Made by a program: the position numbers and the translations under genes | NCBI GenBank assembly: GCA_018398765.1 | Contig: JAHBMJ010003083.1 | Span: 1 to 13,399, forward strand | DNA length: 13,399 nucleotides | From: Chromera velia | Taxonomy: Eukaryota; Sar; Chromeraceae | Reading direction: 5' to 3' | Notes under the pieces: model-generated | Told to the model about the DNA's origin: nothing | What the model saw: only the letters and a program-made list of their open reading frames with translations | Databases searched by the model: none | Shown here: positions 1 through 7,040 of the stretch, piece after piece | How the letters are laid out: each line of letters opens with the position of its first letter | Numbering within the stretch: the first letter of the stretch is position 1

Positions 1-20
1 GTGTGTGTGTGTGTGTGTGT

Positions 21-55
<35 letters not shown>
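1..55. repeat. (GT)n microsatellite abutting a splice acceptor
   Basis: This is an almost pure GT dinucleotide run with a single interruption (AC near 21-22). It starts at or before the left edge. It runs directly into CAG at 56-58, so it appears to form the 3' end of an intron whose next exon opens at 59. GT-rich DNA here stands where a polypyrimidine tract would be expected. The repeat itself is seen directly; its role as intron end is inferred from the open frame downstream and from the same GTGCAG ending at other acceptors in the window. Confidence 0.9.
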
Positions 56-58
<3 letters not shown>

Positions 59-1522
59 ATCTTGAGGGTCTCCAAACTTCCAAGCAGGCTGACTGGGGAG
101 GCAGAACTCCGTCTCCCCTGTCTTTCTCTTCTTGCTAGGTTCTCCCGAGCAGCCCCTCTGCCCTTCCCTCTCGCACAGGGGGGAGGAGCAGTGCCGGGAT
201 CTCTGTCTTCTTTGGACGTGAGCCTAAAGCTGGTCAAAGTCGTTCTCAAGAGGCCAAAGAGACGGCAGAGGGGGGGAGAAGAGGGAGAGGGTGCACTTGC
301 GGTTCCGAATAAAAAGCCGAGAGGGGCCTCCCTCTCTCTACCCCTTCCTGCTCTGAGTCTCGCGATACCCTACAGAGATCCAGAGGGAGAAGGTGAGATT
401 GAAGGGGAGGAGGATGACGATGCTCTTGTCCTTGCCATGTGCGAGCAACACAAGCGGGAAACCCCACGAGCCTCATCTTCCAGTTCTCAGGCGAGACCTC
501 CCTCTGGCGTGGCGTTGTCTAGCATGCTTGCCCAAGAAGCCATGGGGGGGTTGGCCGATCGTGGAGGTGTCTCTGTGTTCTTGCGACAGGGTGGACCCCC
601 TCCAGTGGGAAGAGAGGGGGACGAGGAGGAGGAAGAGGAGAGAGGAGGTGCATTATCTGCTCTAGGGCAGATCCAGAAAACGTTTGAGGACCTCTGGAGA
701 CAGAGACAGGCAAAGACAAGAACGGAGGACGAAACGCGCAAAACTGAGGTGAGTGCGTCAAGTGAATTCAACGTTAATCTCGTTTACTTCCCGTCACAAT
801 CTCTTCTTCCGGCCTTGTAATTTCCGTGCACATTCCCCGTTCTTCATCCTGAAACCGTCAGCTGCGTACGGTAGGGAGAGACATCTGTGCCTGTCATTGA
901 TTTATGATTTTCGAAACATCCTTTTGCCCATCCAGCTCTGTCTAGTTTTCTTTCGAACTGTGACATTTGCTTTTTTGGACTTGTTTCGGAGAGCCGAATG
1001 CATTGCGTGCAGCTGCTGGTCTTTCCTGCCGGTGGGATGGGAGTCTGCGAACTGAGAAGGGACTCGAGGGACGATGACTGGGAGGTTGAGCACCTGCACA
1101 CACTCCTCCCTGAGGGCCTTGGAATGCATTCGAGGGCTCTCCTGCAGAGAAAGCCTGGGGAAGGACTGGAGGGGGGGGAGAGAGAAGGACAGAGTGGCAC
1201 AGACGGAGTGTTGATGCGGGCAGCAAGCATTGGAGGGATGTCGGTGGTCTCAGAGGTTTCGGCCACCAGCGATGCACCGCCTGTGTCCACTCAGCTTGAG
1301 GGTAGACACGAGGAAAGATTGGTTGAGAGGACAGTTGCAACAGGAGAAGGGGGGCAGGCAAAGGAAGACGAGCCTGCGGATGGGGACAGGAGGAGTTGCC
1401 CAATGCTGATCAAGGTCTGGCGTCTCCAGGGGTCTCTCACGCCCGCGTTCCTTGTCCTTCGACAGGCCGCCAAAAGGGTGTTGAGTGCTTTAGGGACAAC
1501 ACCTTTGGACTGTTTTCTCTAG
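59..1522 (+). CDS. Unidentified charged protein, last two exons (5' part outside window)
   Basis: I do not recognise this protein. Exon A runs 59-748 (230 codons) and ends at a consensus donor, GAG|GTGAGT. Exon B runs 1013-1522 (169 codons plus TAG) after the acceptor GCGTGCAG at 1005-1012. Both ends of the 264-nt intron are phase 0, so the frame joins cleanly. Visible features are a basic cluster KRPKRRQR (about 250-275) followed by NKKPR, which could be a nuclear localisation signal, acidic runs near 385-420 and 618-650 (DEEEEEE), and Ser/Pro/Gly-rich low complexity. Exon B starts LLVFPAGGMG and contains a more ordered stretch, WEVEHLHTLLPEGL. Alternative starts for exon A are pyrimidine-rich acceptors at 138 (TTGCTAG) and 178 (CGCACAG). 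A 51-nt GT...AG segment at 1415-1465 could be a frame-preserving optional intron. The upstream exons and start codon lie left of the window. That it is a gene is fairly likely; its function is unknown. Confidence 0.5.
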
Positions 1523-2591
1523 CTGAATGAAAAGTGCAATCCCAAACTTCCGACGGCGAACCGAAAACTAGACCGAAAAGCCAGTGTCTTTTTGTTGTCA
1601 CGCGCATACTGCAAGGTTTTAGTCTAAAATATGAATTTAGATGTTTTTTTACGTGATTTTACATAAATTTACGAGAATTTAAACAATGAATTTAGATAAT
1701 TTCTAGAATAATTTAAAATAATTGTCCGGATAGCGACAAAGACATTGTGAAGTGATCGAGATTCAGCAAGGTTACCGATTTTTCTGGTGGTCATGAAACG
1801 CTTTGGCCGGCCGGCCGGCCAAAACCCTCCGGTCAAAACTTGGCAGACCGACGTACGCCTCCACATTAAGTGTCACTCAAATTTTTTAGGTTGAGAAACA
1901 TCGTCAGTTTTTAAAAAGAAGTGCTAGAGCTACCACTGGCTATAAAAGATCATTAGAGAGATCATATAAACTGATTATACACTGGCAGTTTATGCATGAT
2001 ACAGCTTGTTATGTCTAATGAGGACATTAACAATGGCGCAGCTAGAAAGGTGGCTAGCGTGACATAAGAACATGAAGCTGCATAGGTCATACGCAGAGTC
2101 CAAAGAATGTCGGTACCTTTCTGAAAGACGTCATGATGAAAAGACAGGTAGTGAGAGAATTAATAATTGATGGAAAAGAAAAAAGGGAAACAATTTGAGT
2201 CAAACTTTAGGAAGAGAGTTGGATAGGCTGCATCAAGAGACTTGGAAAAGTGAGAAAGAAAGAGAGCCCCTGAAGGAAGAATTAAAAAGTATGAAAGGGT
2301 GTGGAGTGATACAAAGGAAGCAAAAGAGGAGGGAAAAAGGAGGAGCATGGGATGTTGGGAGGTTTTGGAACTCGCTTTGAGCCGTTTATCTGCAATTCTG
2401 AGATTGTTCCCTTTCAAACCCTGCTTTGAAATGGAATCAGCCCTCTCGCATAGTATTGATGCATACATACATAGGTGATTGACTGTTCAATGTGATCCGT
2501 TCGTGGCACAGGCTAGACCTGTGCGGGCCGGCCAGGGAGGTCTGATGCGTCTAGGCGCTTTCCCTGGAAGCCTTACGTCAGACATTAGGCA
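1523..2591. other. Intergenic region, no gene seen
   Basis: I see no convincing gene here. An AT-rich patch at about 1617-1735 contains the 12-mer ATGAATTTAGAT twice (from 1631 and from 1686). The stretch 2160-2380 is purine-rich and gives a short open frame without an ATG start or recognisable domain. The region ends at the terminal inverted repeat of the element starting at 2592. Confidence 0.6.
1802..1823. repeat. Perfect 22-bp palindrome, (GGCC)4 flanked by TTT/AAA
   Basis: Four tandem GGCC units (1805-1820) are flanked by TTT on the left and AAA on the right. This gives a perfect 22-bp palindrome inside an otherwise AT-leaning spacer. The octamer GGCCGGCC also occurs at 2526-2533 and 6660-6667. 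Function unknown; it could be part of a repeat end or a protein-binding site. Confidence 0.85.
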
Positions 2592-3509
2592 TAGTGACCA
2601 TGTTTGATTTGATTATATTTAATTTGATTTGATTTGATTTGATTTGAGCTTCAACCTCAAATATTTGATACGACTTTTTGTTGATACGATAAAGTTAGAG
2701 CACGTACCAAAATTGAGGTGACAATCACTCAGCTTTATGGCACTTCCTTTTCTTCTTCTTCATGATCACTTTCTTCAATGTGAATCGAATCGATCGGTGG
2801 TGGGAGCTGCTGAGAGCTTTTTCTCTGGCTTTTCGGCTTTCCAAGAGTGGATGCTCCTGGGCTTCTATTCGGTTGGGGAGAGATGACAACGGGGTGAGAC
2901 GGAGAACCGCGCACACGTTGCTGCTGCATACTCACAACCACAAATAGTTTCTCCTTCCCCTTCGGCTCCTTGTATTTTCACCTGACACTGAATCACATTT
3001 GCCCCCTTTTGCACGGACCATATTTTTTTTGCGTACCCAGCTCTAAAAACAAATGCCTCCTTCTTCCCGTTCAACCCTGTCGGATTGTGTGACATGTCTT
3101 TATGGGGTGTAAAATGTTTGCAGACGCTCAAAAAGGGGGCCGTAAAAGATGTTCCAGCACCAGAAAAGTCAACACAGCTGTTCAGGAAAACGTTCAGCTG
3201 ATCGGTTTAGCTCTGCATGAAGTAAAAGGGGGTGAAACGTCAATTTCAGTGCAGCTCAAAACGTTTTTTTTTTGAGAGCAAACCATCAAGATTTAGGTTT
3301 TTTCATTTGAATCAGCATGCGTGATGGATCGGTGCTTGCAAAAAATTTTTCGGGACCTTCATATTTGAGGTTGAAAGTCATATTAATCAAATATTTGATC
3401 GTATTTGATAGGTCTTTAAACACTAGGTCCTCCCTGACTGGATATTTGATTTGAGCTTAAGCCCTACCTCAAATCAAATCAAATCAAATCAAATCAAACA
3501 TGGTCACTA
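2592..3509. mobile_element. Terminal-inverted-repeat element with TTTGA pentamer arms (likely non-autonomous)
   Basis: The ends are inverted copies. The left end begins TAGTGACCATGTTTGATT and the right end, read on the minus strand from 3509, begins identically. The match is exact for 23 nt and continues as TTTGA pentamer repeats (left about 2602-2647, right about 3468-3499). Inside each arm are hairpins and ATATTTGA motifs: a 12-bp stem at 3444-3455/3468-3479, palindromes at 2657-2668 and 3386-3399, and further ATATTTGA copies near 2662, 3361 and 3442. These resemble subterminal repeats of cut-and-paste elements. TAGTG termini recall hAT elements, but the 8-bp flanks (ATTAGGCA and CTCGTCAA) do not match, so no hAT target duplication is visible; a TA duplication (terminal TA at both ends) is possible. 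No transposase is recognisable inside, so it is probably non-autonomous or decayed. Confidence 0.65.
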
Positions 3510-3885
3510 CTCGTCAATTGGTACAAGCACCGAAGACCGAAAGCAGCCACTACCGCGACCAATTCGAATGCAAATTCAAACCAGCAAAGGGGTCCAACCA
3601 GTGGTCTCTTACGGATAAAGATCGGTCAAAGCTAAGGCAGGGCAGGCACTAGGGCAGGCAAGATGTGCACAAATCAAAAAAGCCGCTGATGCCACTGAAT
3701 GTACAGGCCGACCTAGAGGCCGACTTTATGCAACATCCTCCCCCCCACCCCCCCCTCTCCATCTCCACGGCTTTACTTTTGAATCCACGGATTTCGTTTA
3801 TCTGCATGCCGTGGTCGAAGCCCAAAGAGATGAGGGTCTGTGGAAGTGAGTACAAAACATGCAGGCATGGCAGCAGCAGCCACTC

Positions 3886-3913
3886 GATCAATCAATCATC
3901 AATCAATCAATCG
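3886..3913. repeat. (AATC)n microsatellite
   Basis: About seven ATCA/AATC units, with one interruption where an A is lost in the middle of the run. Simple tandem repeat seen directly in the sequence. Confidence 0.9.
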
Positions 3914-4072
3914 ACATGATGTTGCATGCACAGGCAGTCACGCGTTGCATTCATTTCACCCTCTCTTCAACAGCAAGCACACCAACCATCCGATACCCCA
4001 CGTCACCCCGAAGCTTCCTCACACATTCGCATATTCACTTTGCGTCACCAGCCAACCAAGATTTCTTGCTAC

Positions 4073-4100
4073 ACAGAGACAGAGACAGAGACAGAAAGAC
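4073..4100. repeat. (AGAGAC)n microsatellite
   Basis: Roughly four tandem AGAGAC hexamers, the last degenerate (AGAAAGAC). Simple tandem repeat seen directly. Confidence 0.85.
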
Positions 4101-4327
4101 CCTCTTCTCCCCCCGTCTCTGCTCTTCCCTCCCGTCTTTTGTGCGCATGGGTAGTCAGTCTCTGCTTCCCTCCCTCCCGCTTTATTTCCTCAACGCAACG
4201 AACGCATCGACAATCACTTCAGCCTCAGCACACATCCAAGCATACACAGAATTTTTGATTTCAGCAGTCAAATCTTTGATTATATGCAGCAGCGTTTTCA
4301 AATTCTGCTACCTTACGTAGTATATCA

Positions 4328-5040
4328 AGAAAACTGCATTGCAGTCAACTTGTCACCCATTCGCCTTTCTGTGTAGTCTCACTGTCCTTCGTAGAATGCC
4401 TGCTTTGTATCAGGAGTCCAATTTTTGGACAGCCACAACAAAGCAAGAGTCACTCAAAACTCAACGATGGATGAGACATTCCCAGGAGACGTGTTTCTGT
4501 TTGTAAGCGTGTGTTCTTCTTTTTCACTCTTTCACTCACTGATTGACTGGAAAACGCCAAATGCAGACAGACTGCTCTGAATCAACGAAGCGTGTTTTCT
4601 GACCGTTGCCTAAAAATGCAAGCACGCAAAAACTCTGATCTTTCAGCCATGCGAGAAAACAGCAGTGCCGTCAGCTTTTCATTCATACGCCTCTCTTTCA
4701 TTCATACACCTCTCTTGTCTGCCTGTCTGCTGGTCTCACTGTCCTTCGTAAAATGCGTGCTTTGTATCAGGAGTCCAATTTTTGGACAGCCACAAGAAAA
4801 CAAGAGACACCCAAAAAGAAAGGACAGATGAGACATCCCCGACCAGAGGTGCTCGTTGGCCACCATGAATTTCTCCTTTCTCACTCATTCACACATTCAC
4901 TCATTCACTCATTGACGGAATCAAACAAATGCAAACACACCGTTCTCAATGAACCAAGCATATTCTCTGACCGTTGCCTAAAAATACAATCACGCGAAAA
5001 ATCACGACTTTCAACAAAACTCCGTTGTCAGGGCAGTCAG
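4328..5040. repeat. Diverged tandem pair of a repeat of about 360 bp
   Basis: Two diverged copies follow each other in direct orientation. Shared anchors are TCTCACTGTCCTTCGTA at 4377 and 4734, GTATCAGGAGTCCAATTTTT followed by GGACAGCCACAA shortly after each, and GACCGTTGCCTAAAAAT at 4601 and 4969. The offset is 357 nt at the first anchor and 368 nt at the last, so small indels separate the copies. The stretch before 4377 (AAGAAAACTGCATTGCAGTC) also resembles the stretch before 4734 (GAGAAAACAGCAGTGCCGTC), so the homology spans most of the unit. No coding capacity is evident. It may be a satellite fragment or a tandemly duplicated transposon piece. Confidence 0.8.
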
Positions 5041-5130
5041 AGAGACTCCCCTCTAACCCCCATCGATCATTTTGTTCTTTCTCCCTTCCCCCCCTCCCTT
5101 CGTAAACCAATCCAGCTAGGGCCAGCTCGG

Positions 5131-5897
5131 TCAGGCTCTCTTTTGCAGATGAGTCTGGGTGCTTCCCTTCGGACAGCTACGGAGAGGCTCCGGGTGGCCT
5201 AGGTGCTGCCGCATTTCTGACGACACCACACACCACCCCCCCAAACTCTCGGCGCATCGACGAATCTCCTCTGGGCGGACCCAGTGAAGAAAGGAGCCGG
5301 TACGAGAAAACGTGGCAGACTTTGGCAGATTGCTCAACGTTCCATGCTTCATTGCACACATGCACTGATTGAACACAGCGTCGCATTGCACAATTCCCTT
5401 CCAATCTGACCCTCCCTCTTCCTGTTCCTCCCCCCCCGCCTGTCTCTCCTGAATCAACCTCCTCACATCCACATCCTCCCCCGTCTCTCTGCACCTCATC
5501 ATTCCAGACACTTGGGAGATGAACAGATGCCCCCCTGGTCTGAGCACTCTGGAGATTTCTCTCATGGAAGCTTCGATGGTCCGACCGTCGAGGAAGTGCA
5601 AGACCTCCGAGACCAACACAGAGTCCACACTCGAAGTCGGAACGGACGACAGGGAAGGCAGCCGACCGTACACAATCTCCAGGCGGCTCTTCTCCTCCAG
5701 GGTCAAGCTCTTCTCGGCCTTGCCTGAGAGATATTTCAAGTGACCCTCAGAACAGTCCAGTGCGATCACGTGGGGTTTCTTTGGATGTTGGAGGGCGTAC
5801 AGAGAGTTCAGCCCGTAGGCCGCCCCCACGTCCAACAGGACATTCCCGCATTGGATCCAGTTCTCAACCAGGGGGCTCAAGGCACTCATCTGTTGAC
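5131..5897 (-). CDS. Class I SAM-dependent methyltransferase, main 3' exon
   Basis: This exon encodes a Rossmann-fold methyltransferase that would transfer a methyl group from S-adenosylmethionine; the substrate cannot be told. Numbering from the ATG at 5889 (252 residues), the visible motifs are motif I VLLDVGAAYG (17-26), the acidic end of strand 2 VIALD (41-45), the VDSVLVSEVLHFLDG segment (88-102) and LRPGGHLFI (116-124). An acidic Glu/Gly-rich insertion follows (about 150-165), then a C-terminal block with a HWVRPEE motif. The DxGAAYG loop and HFLDGxTIEA resemble a family best known from bacteria (recollection, not a search). The stop is TGA at 5133-5131. The upstream edge is a good acceptor, CTGTGTGTGCAG|GTCAAC, so the exon probably starts at 5897 in phase 1 and earlier exons exist. 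The alternative is a single coding exon starting at ATG 5889 with an intron in the 5' UTR. The gene is divergent from PSMB3. Confidence 0.85.
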
Positions 5898-6093
5898 CTG
5901 CACACACAGGCAAGGGGGGACGAAGGGAGGGAGATTAAAGCAACAAATCTAGCAAACCAAGCGACGACAGATCAGGAACAGATGGACACTGAAGACCGAA
6001 ATAGGCCAAGAGTCTGGAAGGCGAAGCGTTTTTCTCCAAAAGAAGCACAGGAAGAGAAAAGAGGCAGGAGGCAGCGTGCACAAGGAGAACTAC

Positions 6094-6217
6094 CCGTGCC
6101 GTTGGTTGTCGCGACGTGACCAGTTGGAAGTTCCAGCGCACCCTCTACACCGATTTCTCTCGCGAGCTGTGCATCAAAATACCAGGCTGGAAACTGCTCA
6201 GCGTTCGTGTTTCCAGC
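6094..6217 (-). CDS. Candidate upstream exon of the methyltransferase
   Basis: On the minus strand a frame open from 6217 to 6094 reads through residues such as WYFDAQLAREIGVEGALELP and ends TTNGT. It meets a possible donor, ACGG|GTAGTT, at 6094/6093. Splicing it to the acceptor at 5898 removes 196 nt. One base is left over, which completes a Gly codon with the GT at the start of the main exon, giving TTNGTGQQMSAL in frame. This phase match is the main support. The 5' limit is uncertain: possible acceptors CAG lie near 6190-6200, and the same frame is closed upstream by TGA at 6220-6218. Beyond that TGA the same frame is open again, with an ATG at 6277 and residues VYSNGLCVFPEG. A further intron, or a broken N-terminal region, is therefore possible. 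Confidence 0.4.
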
Positions 6218-7040
6218 TCAGCGTTCGTATGAGCCTTCGGGAAACACACACAGTCCGTTGGAGTACACGGACAGCATGGCACAGTGAGAGTACAGGAAGT
6301 GGGCATTTTGTGTTCAGTCAAGTCGCTTCTTTGTGAAGAAGTAGGGAGACGGCAAGTCTTCTGAGTGAGCAGCAAGTCGAGATTCGCAAGCAGAGAGCTC
6401 AGTGATTCAGCAGAGTCTTGGGGGCTTAGGAAAGGAATTCCACAGCACAGGGATATTGAGGAATGCAATTAAGGTTTTGACTGGTCAGAGTCGGCTTGTG
6501 GAACCTGGGGGCCTTTGTAATGCCTGAACTTCTTCGTGATCTCTTTCAAGGTCCTTCGGAGAAGTCTTTCATGCACTCACGCTCGCCGCTCGCGCCCTTC
6601 CGCGCCAACATCGCGCCAACAATCATGCAGTCGCATGCAAATCGCGCATGCAGCATCCCGGCCGGCCATATGGAGTGACGCGCACGCGGCTCCGGCCCAT
6701 TTCGGGCCCGACCGGAGACGCGTCCGGTCACTGAAGATCACTGAAGTGCTGAATTCTTAAGTGGAGATGGATCGTGACCAGAGGAAGGTTGCAGATCGAA
6801 GCTCGACTTCGCGAATTAAGACAAACCTGTGAAGTTTTATTTATAGACCAGTGTTCCAGACGGCCCCGTGTGTGTTTTCCTTATTTGTTGTTCTTGTGGC
6901 TGCTCGTAAATTCTACGAAGTGCTTTTTGAGAGGGTCTCTTCGACGATACGGAGCCCTCTGTCTGTGTCTGATCGAAGCTTCTCGACTTTTCTAGGACAA
7001 TCCCGCGGAGTAGCAAACACGCAGCTCTCCCAGCTTGATC
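6218..7040. other. Divergent spacer between methyltransferase and PSMB3
   Basis: No gene is called here. The region should hold the PSMB3 promoter and 5' UTR (rightmost part) and the remaining 5' exons or promoter of the methyltransferase. Composition is uneven: 6580-6730 is rich in CpG (CGCG, GGCCGGCC, CGCACGCGG), while the flanks are ordinary. I see no TATA box at a persuasive position. A 12-bp duplication, GCTCAGCGTTCG, occurs twice 20 bp apart near 6197-6228. Confidence 0.5.
6594..6667. promoter_or_regulatory. CpG-rich candidate promoter core with a repeated CGCGCCAACA
   Basis: CGCGCCAACA occurs twice, at 6601-6610 and 6612-6621, just after TTCCGCGCC. It is followed by two GCATGC sites and by GGCCGGCC at 6660-6667. 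The GCGCCAA core resembles E2F-type sites. It lies in the most CpG-rich part of a spacer between two divergent genes, about 400 bp before the PSMB3 start codon. The repeat is visible; a regulatory role is inference only. Confidence 0.25.

Larger units (their letters stand above)
3510..5130. other. Intergenic region with simple repeats, no gene seen
   Basis: Several open frames exist on the plus strand between about 3660 and 4320, but they overlap in three frames, are low in complexity and show no domain, so I do not call a gene. The region holds an AATC microsatellite, an AGAGAC microsatellite, a short GGGCAGGCA duplication (about 3640-3660) and the two-copy repeat of about 360 bp listed separately. 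The last part (5050-5130) is pyrimidine-rich and leads into the 3' end of the minus-strand methyltransferase. Confidence 0.6.

Noticed and set aside
844-1403. Long minus-strand open frames opposite the left gene's second exon
   Set aside because: They overlap each other, have proline/serine low-complexity composition typical of the antisense of a coding exon, and lack recognisable domains; the plus strand has phase-consistent splice sites.
2195-2380. Lysine/glutamate-rich 61-codon plus-strand frame
   Set aside because: It starts on a non-ATG codon and comes from a purine-rich stretch; no domain or splice context.
2584-3517. hAT-type 8-bp target-site duplication
   Set aside because: The 8 bp on either side of the inverted-repeat element do not match, so assignment to hAT is not supported despite the TAGTG terminus.
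3665-4320. Three overlapping plus-strand frames of 84-153 codons
   Set aside because: All derive from microsatellite and pyrimidine-rich DNA in different frames; none has a conserved motif.
4328-5040. CRISPR-like spacing of direct repeats
   Set aside because: There are only two long diverged copies in a eukaryotic context, with no short regular repeats, no spacers and no cas genes.
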